Below, one piece after another: positions 1 to 12,326 of a stretch of 64,000 nucleotides of DNA. How positions within the stretch are numbered: the stretch's first letter is position 1; every line of letters begins with the position of its first letter. The position numbers and the translations under genes are program-made. The stretch is from Cylindrotheca closterium. Taxonomy: Eukaryota; Bacillariophyta; Bacillariophyceae; Bacillariales; Bacillariaceae. The stretch spans positions 453,007-517,006 of the forward strand of contig CAKOGP040001758.1 of NCBI GenBank assembly GCA_933822405.4. The letters run 5' to 3'. The notes beneath the pieces were generated by a model. That model made no database searches. It saw only the letters and a program-made list of their open reading frames with translations, and was not told the DNA's origin.

Positions 1-33
1 TGTCACATAAATTGGAGTGGAAAAGACACAAGA

Positions 34-1207
34 ATGTCATCCAATTTGAATTACAAACAAAAGGTCAACGTCGAGCGTCGAACATGGGATTTGGATGTCT
101 ACGAACAGAAAGCCAAGGAACGAGAAACTACTAAGGGAGTCGTAGGAGGCAAGACGAACCATAATAAAAAGCCAAAGTCCTCGAGCAAATTAAAAAAGGA
201 AGCAAAGGTGGGTGAGAAACGATCACTCGATGAAGTAATAAACAAAGGAGAAGAAGAAGATGCGGTTCAAGAAGAATTCCTTCCGGCGCCCAAGGGAAGG
301 GCGGGACCGGAATTGTCCAAACGAGCTTTCTTGAAGCCACGGCAACACCGGGTCGATGTGATTGACTCCAAAGTCGGCACGGTGGAAATGATCAATCCCG
401 AGGCGGCGGCCACCAACAAAGCTTTTGGAGATGATGGAGCATCACCATCGGTGAGTACTTTTTTGAAATTGATCTGATGTTGGGTATGATGATCACAATG
501 TTCTGATGTTTGTTTCTTGGTGTGCCCCATGATATCATTGGTGTATATATAGGATGGAGTGGTCAAGACTGGAGTTGGTTGGCACTGCAAAGTGTGCGAT
601 TGCTTTTTGAAGGACAGTTTGGCTTATTTAGATCATATCAATGGTACGTTCAAGGGTGTAGTTGATATATATTGACTGGATTGATTGACTATTATTGGTG
701 AATGGGAATCTCAAACATGCATATATCATGACACCATTTCTACTATTCTACTACTACTACTACTACTACTACTACTATTACTATATTGCAGGAAAGAAAC
801 ATCAACGGAATTTAGGGTACACCATGCGAGTGGAACGATCCACCAAAGAACAAGTCACGAGTCGATTGGCGGCGCTGGCAGAAGAAAGAAAAAAGAATTC
901 CACAAAGCTGCTGGATGATACTGGGGAAGAAGAAAACTTTTATGATATCGTCAAGGCCAAGGATGAGGAGGCAAAACGACGAAAAGAAGAGCGAGCGAGA
1001 AAACGAAAGGAACGAAAATTACAGAAACAAAAAGAAAAGATGGGGGAATTTGTGGAGGAACCCAAAAAGGAAGAGACTGGTGCTGATAATGTTGACACAA
1101 AGCAAGAAGAACAAGAAACAGAAGAGTACGACGAGGGAGGTGTCGATCCGGCTCTTGCCGCAATGATGGGATTCTCTGGTTTTGCTGCAGGCAACAAGAG
1201 TAGATAA
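34..1207 (+). CDS. ZMAT2: ZMAT2/Snu23-like zinc-finger protein of the U4/U6.U5 tri-snRNP
   Basis: Three exons, 34-450, 553-643 and 792-1207, join in phase to 307 aa. Introns start GTGAGT and GTACGT. The U1-type C2H2 finger is built across the second junction: C-K-V-C, then H-I-N-G-K-K-H at roughly residues 150-175. It is followed by QRNLGYTMRVERST and a long charged K/E/R helix, the ZMAT2/Snu23 arrangement. The early WDLDVYEQKAKERE stretch is also typical. In yeast and animals the protein sits in the spliceosomal B complex near the 5' splice-site/U6 helix. It is longer than the human protein (about 200 aa) because of a charged N-terminal insertion and an acidic tail. Intron 2 carries a CTA microsatellite. 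The family call is firm. Confidence 0.9.
747..781. repeat. (CTA)n microsatellite in intron 2 of ZMAT2
   Basis: About ten tandem CTA triplets with one interruption lie just before the polypyrimidine tract and acceptor at 790-791. They are read through only in spurious frames as poly-Leu or poly-Tyr. Confidence 0.85.
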
Positions 1208-1674
1208 CATTGGATATTTGGGATATTGCAAATACAAATACAAATGCAGATGCATCAAGATGTCAGTAGCACGCTCATGGGGTGAGAAGTGGTGATGACC
1301 TTGGCAAAGGGGCGGTCACAACTCTGCAGTCTAAAAAAATTGGTCAAACTCCTTTTGGTTACCTTATCAACGCAGCTTCATTGCTTCATTGCTGCGAGTA
1401 CAAATCGGAAAAATGTAGTGTAACAATTCAATCGGAAATTCAAAGCGCTGTATTAATACCATGTGGAACAGTCTCTGTCGGAATTGCTTTCCTTCGACCA
1501 AAGTCAAAACGCATCTTCAAAGAATCATCTGTCTGTGTTCCAGTCGATTGAGTCGTTTCTTGGTACGTGTTTTCCATCACATCGCATCAGGACTCAATAC
1601 AACGCAAAGCATATATTACACACCCCAAGCCACAGTATACTTGTACATATTGATAGAGAAAAAGAATTTGAACC
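1208..1674. other. Intergenic, ZMAT2 3' side and phosphatase promoter
   Basis: Gap of 467 bases between two same-strand genes. Small ORFs here have no recognisable domain and no codon bias that I can see. I see no RNA gene. Confidence 0.5.
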
Positions 1675-2939
1675 ATGGTATATTTCAATCGTTTTCGATC
1701 CATTGCCGCACTGATGGTTTTAAATGCACCAAAGTGCAGTTCATTTGTGGTCGCCAACAACAATCCTGCGAGATCATCGTGGTCATCATCCAGCACCACC
1801 ACCAGACGTGGCGTCGGATTCTTTTCCACCAGCGACACCACCACCAGTTCTTATTGGAATGATGCGGCAATAGCAACCAACCAAGTGGAACAATTCTACG
1901 ATTCTTTATCAAAGGACACAAAGGTTCCCACGATCTGGAAGTCTCGAGAGGAAGCGTCGGCATTTCTTACGGACCACATTGATACAGTCCTTTTCGATTG
2001 CGACGGTGTCTTGTATAGAACGCAAGAGGCATGTCCAGGGGCCAAGGAAGCTCTACTTTCACTCGAGGCCATGGGAAAGAAAGTACTATTCGTTACAAAT
2101 AATGCAGGAGTAAACCGACAAGGCCTGCGAACAAAATTGAGCAAGGTCCTGGATATCCCATCGCTGACAGAAGATCAAATGGTGTCGAGCTCGTATTCCT
2201 CCGCAAGGTACCTACAAGAGCAATTGAAACCCAAAAGTCGAATATTTGTGATTGGGAGTCCTCAGCTTCGAGCTGAAGTAGAGAGCGCCGGCTTTATCAT
2301 TACCAACCTTCCAGATTCGAGCAGCAGTAGTGCGTCGATGGATCGGGAAGAGTTGGAAGCTTATGAATTCAATGAAGGCCCAATTGATGCCATTGTGGTA
2401 GGACATGATACAGAGTTTACTTTCAGAAAGCTATGTGTTGCAAACAACTTGCTGCTACAAAATCAGGATGCCTTACTAGTGGCCACAAATCATGATTCGT
2501 TTGATATTGGTATGTGACCTTGTATTGATATCCATTTGACTTGGCCTGGTTGCTTGCCGTATTCAAATTTCTTGCTTAAACTTAATATTCTCTGCCATCC
2601 TCATGATCAGTTGGCTCAGACAATCGACATATTCCGGGAAATGGTTGTGTGGTAAAAGCTCTAGAGTATTGCTCTGGGAGGCAATCAATAAATGTTGGTA
2701 AACCGAGCAAGATGCTTTCTGACCTCATCGCCAAGGATCACGATCTTGATCCAACGAGATGCTTGTTTGTCGGTGACCGCCTTGACACAGATATTCGTTT
2801 TGGAAACGAGAATGGAATGGCATCATTACTAGTCATGTCAGGGGTTACGACAGCCGAGAAACTGCGGCAATTGGGAGAAGGAACAACCGAAGAACCACTG
2901 CCACACTATGTGCTTCCACACGTTGGTATGCTTTTTTGA
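1675..2939 (+). CDS. HAD-IIA phosphatase, phosphoglycolate/4-nitrophenylphosphatase type
   Basis: Exons 1675-2509 and 2611-2939 join in phase (intron GTATGT...CAG) to 387 aa. All four HAD motifs are visible: FDCDGVLYRTQ (nucleophile Asp, about residue 105), VLFVTNNAG, GKPSKM and FVGDRLDTDIRFG. The cap with the TNNAGVNR sequence places it in the PGP/PHO13 subfamily. The family hydrolyses 2-phosphoglycolate or small phosphate esters. The N-terminus has a hydrophobic segment (IAALMVLNA) followed by SSF and a Ser/Thr-rich stretch. This resembles a diatom plastid or mitochondrial presequence, which would fit photorespiration, but location is inference. The stop after HVGMLF agrees with the usual family end. 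A possible decayed copy of the 3' end lies near 5050. Confidence 0.88.
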
Positions 2940-3218
2940 TTCAAACAACTTCTATGAATTTTGCTAGCGTTTCCATGATATTTTCAAGTATCAAGTCTGG
3001 AAAGAAGATTCCTTGGGGAAGTCCATCCAATAATAGTTTGATGCACTATGGATAGTAGACCAACTGTGGTCGATTGAATCCAATAACCAACCATCTGGTC
3101 TGAACGTTACTTGTACGCAAAGAAGATACACCCAAGTTTATCCTACCAACAAATACTCCTCTTATATGTTCTCTTTCTATCTCTCTACAGACATCTCCCG
3201 ACTCAGTAGATTGGTAAT
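2940..3218. other. Intergenic downstream of the phosphatase
   Basis: No gene or RNA is evident. This stretch holds the phosphatase 3' flank, part of which weakly resembles 5050-5220. Confidence 0.4.
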
Positions 3219-4113
3219 CTAGATATTTCTATTTTCATCATATCGAACTTGTGATTCGCGAAGTTGTTCAAAATACTCTAGACAATCATTCTGCGATTCG
3301 TCACTGCTACTTTCCTCACGAACAACCAGGTTTTGAGTGGAATCCCTCTTCCTCTTCCTATCTTCTCCGACCAAATGGGCTATTGCCATATCTTGATACT
3401 CGAACAAACGCTTCCCCACGAGCTTTTTCTTCTTTCCCAAATTTCGATCCGTTCCGTTTTGCATATATCTGATGCGAACGACTGTTTCATCATCCGGGAA
3501 CTTACTGAAAATTCGATATATGAGATTCGCCGCTTATTGGAGTCGTAATTTCTGTTTCAGTCACATCATCACGCCCTGTGTCGTCTTTGTCGTCACGATA
3601 ATCATGATGTGGTTCTGGTTCTCGTCCATCAGGCCTTTCGATTTCGCCAACAATCGCATACAAAGGATTGCGACCACTGTCCATTTCAGTAGCCTCTGGT
3701 TGTAGCTAATATTGATTGCTGGTGTTCTAGACGATAGTGTGCCCTTTTTTGGAAGATGTCAGTGAACAATTTGAATACAGTGGTGAATCCTCGTCGGAAA
3801 AACTCTTTTTGATCACTCTGAAGTACATCATCCGGTTTGGACGCCCCATCCCTTGCGAGAGAAGAGGAGATAACCCATCGTTACCTTGAACTAGATCATG
3901 GGATCGTGTAGTACTCGGATCCCGGGGAGGTTGCTTCTTTTCTTGCAAAGGCAGAAAGGATCTACCAAAAACTTGATCGCTCTCCAATGATGATGGATCG
4001 TTGTTGGTCTTTGTGAAGACTCCAAATTGATGGTTTTCATTACACTCTATAGTCGCATTCTCATTTGTACGACTTTTTGGAGTGTTCTTTGATTTGTGTC
4101 CATTTTCTTCCAA
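3219..4113 (-). CDS. Possible multi-exon hypothetical gene
   Basis: Three consecutive minus-strand open stretches (4113-3727, 3684-3502, 3464-3219) lie in one orientation and encode hydrophilic, charged sequence with no domain I recognise. The second and third can be joined in phase by a GTAAGT donor after 3511 and a CAG acceptor near 3473, but that intron would be only 37 nt. No strong donor links the first to the second; a GTGATC near 3814 is phase-compatible with an acceptor near 3707. This could be an orphan gene, a decayed gene or chance ORFs. Confidence 0.25.
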
Positions 4114-4409
4114 ATCTAGTCAATCGAGGGTGTTTTTGCTCTTCTTGCTAGTGATAGGAAGGAGTGAGAATTTAGCTCGTTTTGTGACCATTATAATCTC
4201 ATCTCACGCCAAACGATTTCGGTCGGAGTAATCGAACATTTTTGTTACCACACGGTCGGTATGCGGTGCACGTTTGATCTGTTCAATCACCCAAACATGC
4301 GACAGAAACTGTATTTTCGTTCCACTCAGTAAACTCTTGCTGCAGCCAATAAAGCGAGGGGTATGGTCAGATCCTGCTTCCGGCATTATTCTCAACACAT
4401 GAAGGCATC

Positions 4410-4961
4410 ATGACCAATGCTACGACTACAAATCCAATTCAATGGACTCTTCGCCCTTCCACCATGGACGATGCAGATGCTATCAACCGACTCTTCACAA
4501 TCTCCTGGAACCATCTCCTCGTCGACCACTACGGTCAAAAACTGGTGGACAAAACGCTTCCAGCCTTGGAACATGTTCGTGCTAATAGCTTGTTATCCTG
4601 TGGGACGTATTATGTTGTGCACCACCCGATCACCCAAGAAATTGTAGGCGCCGGAGGATGGACCTGGGAACATCCAATCGAAACCGGAACGGACTATGCC
4701 CACATTCGTCATGTGGCATCGCATCCCAAGTTCTCTCGTCAAGGAATTGGAAGAGCGATCTGGAATCAATGTTGGAAAGACATTGTTCAGGCAAGTTGTG
4801 GTGCTCCATATGTCGAGGTGCTTAGCACCATCCCTGCGAGATCTTTCTACGAACGCCTTGGATTTCAAGCGCAAAAGGAAATGGGAGTACCTTTGGATGA
4901 CGAGTCAATGCTGCCGTGCTTGTACATGATTCGGAAAAACGACTTGGAATTACAGCTTTGA
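4410..4961 (+). CDS. GNAT-family N-acetyltransferase
   Basis: Single exon, 183 aa. The start is RPSTMDDADAI (strand 1 and helix 1 of GNAT). The acetyl-CoA-binding motif A is SRQGIGRAIWNQC at about residues 109-121, matching the Q/R-x-x-G-x-G/A signature. ARSFYERLGFQ (motif B, about 146-156) is the usual C-terminal element. GNAT enzymes move acetyl from acetyl-CoA to an amine. The substrate cannot be told here. No targeting sequence is evident, so it is probably cytosolic. Confidence 0.85.
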   Translation: MTNATTTNPIQWTLRPSTMDDADAINRLFTISWNHLLVDHYGQKLVDKTLPALEHVRANSLLSCGTYYVVHHPITQEIVGAGGWTWEHPIETGTDYAHIRHVASHPKFSRQGIGRAIWNQCWKDIVQASCGAPYVEVLSTIPARSFYERLGFQAQKEMGVPLDDESMLPCLYMIRKNDLELQL

Positions 4962-5049
4962 CATGATGTGTCTAGAACACGGGCTATTGGACGAGAAAGA
5001 GCGTATCCAGGATGGGTATAACAACATAGGATGCACAATTGAATCGCCA

Positions 5050-5220
5050 CAGCTGCAAATGGGAGAAGAACCATTGTCACACGCTGGTATACTTACTTGA
5101 CTGAAACTAACATCGTTAAAGTGCTGGGGTTTTTAAAATGCTACTTTTCAAGTACTCATTATAGAAGGAAGGTGCCAGGAAATAGCATTGATACACACCC
5201 AATAGTGTACTATGATCAGA
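5050..5220 (+). pseudogene. Possible relic of the HAD phosphatase 3' end
   Basis: The stretch CTGCAAATGGGAGAAG ... AACCATTGTCACAC ... GGTATACTTACTTGA resembles the end of the phosphatase gene at 2872-2939 (CAATTGGGAGAAGG ... AACCACTGCCACAC ... GGTATGCTTTTTTGA). Pieces are missing between the blocks. TTTTCAAGTA recurs downstream in both. The remainder of the gene is not found. The match was judged by eye and could be chance. Confidence 0.3.
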
Positions 5221-5232
5221 AATCCATGTAGT

Positions 5233-8200
5233 TCAAAAGATGTCCAACCCGAGGACTTCACTGGTATTCGTCGACTCAATCAGCAGCTCTTTCAATCGAT
5301 GTCGCTTAAAGGTATTGGGGCAATCGATGCACACACAATTGGCCAACGGATACACCAAGGTTTTCTTGGTTCCCTCGTCTTCGAATCGTTCGTTCGCAAA
5401 GGTTTCGGCAGATTCGAAACACCCGTTGCATTTTTGACATTCTTTGGCAACGGCATTCGCCGATTCTTCGGCTTGTTGCAGCATTGGTAACGCCAAGTGG
5501 GCAGTCTTTGGATCCTTGCGGCAATCGGAACAAACGCCCACCTTACTTCGGCCACTGGCATGACAACTCTTTTCACAAAAGGTACAGACACCACTGCCAA
5601 ACCAATCGGTAATCATAAAAGACTTGGTGGGCCAAAAATGAATCCGCCGACGTGGACGCGGGCACTCTCGGAACCAGGAATTGACATCGATTTTGTGGGG
5701 TGCCAGGCCCAGACATCGTTGGAGGGAAGCATTGACGTGCTGGACAAAGGCAAAATAAGTGGCGACGAAGGATTGAGCACGTTTAGTATTGTCCTGTTCC
5801 AGCTTTTCATCTGCTAAGCTAAACGTACCTTTTCAATGTAGTACCCAGTGTGTATTTTGTAAGCATTCCAGTGTTCGAGTAGTTCCATTGGAGTCAAGAC
5901 ACAATCCTTCAGCGTATAGTTTTTACTGCCGCGATCAATTATTACATATGGCAATCGTTGTTTCGACCGAACCGCGAAATCTGGGTCAGCAGATCGTATT
6001 CTATTGGCGAGGACAGCCTGCGAAAGTCGTTTTGTCAGACCCGAGCATGTGAATGAATGAATCAATCAACCAACGAAACAACATGATTCTCATCTACCTA
6101 CCTGGACGGGACCTTCCCGACCACCTCGATACCGACTACGGACTCGTCCAGTCAAGATGAAATCGGATACTGGGAGATTTCCAGAGTAGATCAGCGACCA
6201 TTGGCGAAACAGGTATTCCTTCACTTCCGACACACCTCTGTTGAAGAGTTTGATCAAAGCATTTCGGAGCACCTTTTGAGTCAACGCACATTGATCGCGT
6301 CGAACCGTTTCGAGACCCTTGGCTTCGAAGGTAGGCTTTTTCTGGCTTCTGGACTCAAACTTCATCCCGCAGTATTTCTTCATCTGGGAAAATGAAGGGA
6401 TCGAGAAAAAGTTAGTTACACACATCAGAAAGAAAATGTTGGCTGTATTACACTTACCGTTTGCATAATAGAACCAGAATAGACTTTTTCTAGCTTTAGT
6501 TCGACTGGAGGTGGATTGTCTTTTCTCACCGCCTCACAGAGCTCTTCGCCAAATGTAAACGCTTCTTGATGCGTTCTCCCTGGAACGACGATAAAAAGAG
6601 AATCCGTGTCACCGTACACAACTCGACACCCTTTCCAGCGTTCTGTCTCACGACCCCATCGATTTGCAAGATCGATGGCTCTTCGAAGTGTCTTTCTGCC
6701 GCATTCTACAATCGTATCCGCAAGGAGTGGCATCGCGCATCTACCACTGAATGTGGCCGAGGTGTATCCTGGATAGCAAAGAAATGAGCAATGGAATTGT
6801 AACGTTTCCCAGACGACATTTTTGCCTTACCATATGTAACGTTGGCGACATATTTGAGTGCTAGCTGTCTTGCTTCCAGCTGACGAAGAATTGCAGGTGA
6901 CAAATTTTTCACATTTTTTTTGTACTCTTTTGCTGCCTTCTTGATCATTGCTCTAGTCGTCAAAATTTCTTCTAAAACAAGTGGCAGAACTCCTTTAAGA
7001 ACGTCTTCCGAAACGTACACACTCCCGGTTGGTGCAACATAGGCTCGATTGACCTCGTCAGACGATTCACTGTTCAGCGACTTCATGTGATCCGCAAGGA
7101 CGGTGGCAGTTCGGCTTTCAGGGTACGTGAAGGGTCCCAGATGCCCGCTCGTTCTTCCTTCCATTTGCATCTCGCTTCGAGTACTATGATACTCAAGTTT
7201 CCCAGCAATTGTTGAATAACAAAGATTGTATGCAATTACAAGCGACGGGTACAGTGCTGTGAAATCACAGACAACTATTGGATCGGTATAGTGACCAGAT
7301 TGAGGTTCCAACGTCAAAGCCTGTACCTCCAAGGCTTCTTGTAGGTTGGCGTCTCCTGCAGATGACGAGAAAAAGAAATAATGCCTATTCTCGAGCTTTG
7401 ATTGACCCTCGCGCCGCATTTTCCAAGGTTCCTGAGTTGGGGACTTCATGTCGTGGCTGAGGCTTGCTGAGGAGGGACCTGTCGACCTCACGGTCAAGTT
7501 ATTTTCTAGCACTTTGCCTCGTTTGGAACCCCGTTCGTCCGAACGCAAACTCTGGAGGGCTCTCAGTAGCACACCCTCGACCTTGTACTGAGACCCTCGA
7601 ATACCAGGAAACGACTGGGAAAATTCTACCCCACTGAGTCTGGCAGCTTCGCCAGCTCGACCAACGATATCAAGCGCGTCAAAAAGGAGAAGGTATGAAG
7701 TCGCTTGTGTCAAGCGATGATTGAGAACACGCCAACGCTCGTTTCCACTGGCATACCATTGGGTCAGTGTCAGCTCATCGTGATGGGGAATACGTTTGTT
7801 CATCACCGCCGCTACCACAGCAGGCAAGTATGATGCATTCGCATGCTTCACTTCTTCTGATACAATTTTGTGTGCAGCAAAGACTAACCGTCCAATCTGT
7901 ACCAAAACGTAGGTGAGTAAGATGTAATGCTGTTGTCAATCGTAATATCCAGAAGTACTTACGATGGAGGCCGCAGCAGCACCAGCCCCTACTTTGTCAT
8001 CCCAATCACGGCCCAAACCACTTCCCCTAAATGTTTTCTCCTCCGTCTTCTTCTCTCCTTCTTTGCCATCCTTATCTTCGCCGGGTTTTAACTCGGGCTG
8101 TTGCTCTTTTCCAAAGAAAGCAGCCCTCGACTGATCACTCGGTGTCCGTCCCAAAAGTCGAGCCATGTCTAATGTTTCAAGACGAAAGCCTTCGCTGGAT

Positions 8201-11200
8201 AGCGTCTCGGCACCATTCACCCCCCTCTCGATGATATATCCAAGTCCAGAAGATTGCGGATCCCAGCTATGTACGGGAAGTGCACGTTAGAGTCAACAAT
8301 TTCACCTATACTGGAGCGCAGGAAATTTCTTTTGAACAGTTACCTTAGGAGCATATCTGGGTCCTTCATGCGTACAACATTTGCAAACCGTCTCAGCATG
8401 CTCTTTTCATCTCGAAAGCACTCGACCGATAGTGGTGACTTTATTCCCATGCTCCCAGGAGGCATACTGGAAAGAATCCGTCGCTTTTGAAGTTGGATAT
8501 CAGTATCATCTCGGCGTGCTCTTAACGGAACAAAAAGGCATCCTCTAGCTAGAATTTCAAGACTTTTCCCTCCACCAGGATCCTGAAGAGATCGCACGTA
8601 GCGTTAGTCATTTCCTGATCTCAATATTCTACCCCACAAATTTGACTCACCCTGCCATGGACGAATACAATGGCTGAAATCTTATCTTCTCTCCGTCTCG
8701 GGTTTGCTGTCAACGAAATCTTCTTGTGTGTTCTCGTTTCAGTATCCAGTCTGGAATACCCCGTCCGGCATTGAACATGAACCTCGATCGACATGAAAGA
8801 GATAGGAGTCGGCAGCCCAAAGGCGCTTTGGTTTCCATCCATATGTTTGGCTCCTTGACTTTCGTTGCCAGCTGCTTGTGACATTCTCGTTCGTGTTTTT
8901 AAGCCACCTCCACCTTGGATATGAATCCTACCCCCAATTTGTCCAATTCCATCTAGCGCATCGCTAGAGCTTTGCGTCGCACTATTGGAGAGGGAATCTG
9001 ACGTATTGTTTTCTGAAGAAGCATCTGTACTTTTCTGAACCGAGTCAGAGCTAAATACGATTGTATTCTTCGGTGGCGTTTCTTGTAGATTGATTTGGAT
9101 CACCTCACTTTCTTGCTCTGAGAGTGTCGACTTTTGACTTTGCGAAGGTGTGAGTTGCCAAGTTTGAGAAGCCTGCCACTCAACTTCTTCCACATTTTGT
9201 TGACCAATCTCTTTGCTCTCTTCGATTTCTTCGTCATCGCGCTCTGGCATTAGAACAAGCTTCCTAGAATTACTATCGATTTGCAGATCTTTATCGGACT
9301 TTTTCCTCTTGGCATTCTTCTCTCCATTTGCTGTTTTTGCAGTCCGCTTCTTGTGCCACGAGACAACTCTTCCTCTTGTCGGTGGCATTGTCACTGGTTG
9401 AATGCATTGACCATTCATTGAGAGGGTTCTAATATCAGTACTCAGTGAGTGAGTGCCATTGAACGAAGCATAGTTTCTTGCATGTTCAAGCCATGTTGGT
9501 ATAGTATCTCTCGGGAACAAGGGGAAGAGCGAGCCCTGACTCTGCGCTCCACGAAGGTCACCTCGGGAAGGAGGGCCCCGAAGGTCGCCTTCCTCTTGTG
9601 TTGGCTGAAGAGGATTGGTTCCTTCGTTTAGAGATAAATCCATTGGGGCAACCGAATCAGAAGCACCTGAAGCCTGTACGGTTTCTTCGTCATCGTCATC
9701 CTCTACGTCACTATTGGCAACTGACGATCTGAAACCACTGCTACTAGTCACCTGAGTGGTCGACCCTTGGCCAAGCGCAACTTGCGGCTGCGTCATTGAA
9801 ACACCGTAGCTGTCCAATTCAACAGTTCTCTTCCCGGAGGGACCGTCGTTTGGTATTTGAGTAGCTAGGAGATCCCTCATAAGATCTTCCTCATCGTCCG
9901 AAAATTCGCCTTCCGAGTGCTCCTCTTGAAGCTTCACAAGATCGATTTCTTCATCGTCATTCTGGTACAGCAATCCGTCAACAAATTTGCCAGTTGTGAC
10001 TGTCTTGTAGTATTTCGGCTTGGCACGATGGAATGCGTTTTCATGACCTGGTCGAGAGCAGTTCCAACGGCTTCCACAGACTCTTTTCATCTCTGGCGGA
10101 TCGCTCTCGACTACAAAGATAGCCCTACAAGTGTCTTTGCCAAACGCGAGTTCCTCATATGGCCGTAGTGTTTCAGGGTCAATAGCGTCGTCCATGCCAT
10201 CCACAATTGCTTCACCTCGCTCGATTTTCTGACTATACAATTCCAAGTCTAAGGTCTGCGTTGGTGAATCTTCGTCGTGCAAGCGTTGCGAGCATGAGAA
10301 CGATAAATATTCGTTCTGACTCGCACTTTGGCTCTGACTTAATTGCCAAATTGGAGGTGCCGGATGGCTGTCCTGGCTTGGCAGGTCCTCTTGTGAAGGA
10401 GTAAACAGCCAGTCTCTTTGCGAATTGGATGGTGAGGTGTCGCTTTCTTTTCTGGCTTCACTGCCGCCTTCATTCATCGACTCGAGTGCATCAATCGCAT
10501 CGTCCATGGTTGGTGTCAGGCCAGGTTCGTCCCGACTTTGTTCCTTCTCACGATCTGCAGCTCTTTGAGTGTCTACTTCTTCGATAGTTTTCAAGTGACG
10601 GTTCAGAATATCGGTAAGCGATCGCTCAAAATCATCGTCCAGCCCATATGTGACCTTCACTAGCTTTTTCATTCCTTTTCGGGCTGGACGAGCCCCTGGA
10701 CGCAAGGCGTCCTTCTTGACATTGAGTGTGAAGGAGAGCGGTTTAGAAACAAGATCGTGCTGTGGACCTAGTAGCCTCCGCATGCGTATTCGCTCCTCCT
10801 TCCAGATTTCTTGCAAACTGGGAACGGCACGCCAGTGAACTTCGTCTTTCTCTTCCGACAGCAACGTCTTCAGCACCGCATCACGGTTCATAATGTCCTC
10901 CACTGTGCAGTCCATTTCCACATCACAGCTACTGACTTTCTTCGTTCGCTTTGGCAGCACATCATTTTCGGATCCTTCGTACTCGGACTTCCACAGGACG
11001 GAAGAAGGAGTATTGGATGACAAGAAAATATCCTCTTCGCTGAACGGAACACTCAAAGTTTCTGCTTTTTGCGAGTAATAGCTCTTGCTGTAGGTTCCAG
11101 GTCGACCACGGATCTTGACGCTGCGTAAGTGGAGGTAGGACATGCCCGCAAGGTTCCAATCCTTGAAAAACTGCATAGTGTACGGGATGTGAGCCTCGTA

Positions 11201-12011
11201 ACAATGAAACTTGAGAAGGTCTTCGGGTGGATCATCGCGGTCATACTGCCGTGTGTCGGGATGAAAAGATCTAGGTACCTCCAATCCCCTTTCTAGTAGC
11301 ATCTTTACTTTCCATCGAAGCTGTGGATCATAATACTCTACCCGTAGAAATGGGCAGGGAGGACCGTTACAATATGTATAGAAACCTCTGCCCTCCACCA
11401 CAGTAATTTTGCGAATGAACTTGATCTTTCCTTCGGAACTCTCTTGCTGAGCAGTTCTGGACGAAGGATTGCGATCGTTTTGCTTTTGTTGCTTCTCTAA
11501 ATCATAGGACTGTAGAGTACTTTCCAGTGTCTTGTGTACGTTGTCTGTGATACAACTGACAGCTTCGGCATCATCCCAGTCGATGTGTCCTGATTTGGAT
11601 CGTCCGCGAAGCGATCCATCAGGCCCCGCAACCCTTGGTCGTGCAATCATGTAAGGATAGGCTCCGTGAATGTGTAAACAAGCAGCTGTAATATGATAAG
11701 TAGCCGTGAAAGTGAGTTTGCCAAAGTTCAATCCAATCATGATATCAACATCAGTTGCAATACGCACATTGAAGGGGCGGGTTGACGGCATTTTGACGCA
11801 AGATTGGTCCGAAGATTCGAATCACAGGAACCTTCTGATGTGGCTGTTGTTGCTTATCTTTCTTCCCCTGTCGACCAGAGACCTCGAGGCTCTTGTCGTA
11901 CTCATGTGGTTCCAATGGAGTTGGTTCTTCCATTCCGGAATCAATGACGACGTTCAGGATAGAACAGAACGCTGCATTTCCCTCGACGTCAAATTGAGTT
12001 TGAGTCTCCAT
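5233..12011 (-). CDS. REV3: DNA polymerase zeta catalytic subunit (REV3)
   Basis: Nine exons on the minus strand: 12011-11768, 11685-8651, 8582-8344, 8266-7963, 7896-6831, 6768-6458, 6383-6102, 6017-5829 and 5739-5233. They sum to 6177 nt with all phases consistent, giving 2058 aa. Exon 1 carries the N-terminal VPVIRIFG element and exon 2 opens into LHIHGAYPYM. A long low-complexity acidic region fills most of exon 2. Polymerase motif A is DFTALYPSLVIAYN (about 1480). Motif B, ALKYVANVTYGYTS, is assembled across the exon 5/6 splice. Motif C is VVYGDTDSLF (about 1680). The C-terminus has two Cys clusters (CTFCEKSC...CSDC; CQKCNGC...CIDC), the zinc and 4Fe-4S sites that bind the accessory subunits. 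It extends mismatched or lesion-containing primers in translesion synthesis. The first exon junction is the least certain. Confidence 0.93.
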
Positions 12012-12326
12012 CTCTAACTGCTTCAGTAGCTATGGATCATATCATCCTTGTCATTCCCATCGATATATATATAAATATACAGGCATCAAACACTGTCAAT
12101 TTTGCTGCCAACCGAAGAATCTGAATTTTTTGACGATTTATTCATGGTTGGCTTTGGGCACCCGGATTTTATATTGGACTTAATCGACTAAAGTTAGATC
12201 TCTTTTGTATTTCCCTCCATGCTGCTTTTACATCTTTCATGATGTGAATGATACCTCTACGAATACTGTAAATACGAGATAGCTTCTCAAGAATTCAGTA
12301 GTAGCTTTTGTGAAAGTCTGGAATCA
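12012..12326. other. Intergenic between REV3 5' end and ion-channel 3' end
   Basis: AT-rich gap with a TATATATATAAATATA run near 12063-12080 that could serve as core promoter for REV3. Nothing else is recognised. Confidence 0.4.

Noticed and set aside
4204..4398. 64-codon minus-strand frame
   Set aside because: Short, no domain, and lies just upstream of the GNAT start where a promoter is expected.
5811..5828. Apparent GTACGT...CAG intron of 18 nt in REV3 before the last exon
   Set aside because: Too short to splice, and it leads into the wrong frame. Using the same donor with the acceptor at 5741-5740 gives a phase-correct join and the expected family sequence.
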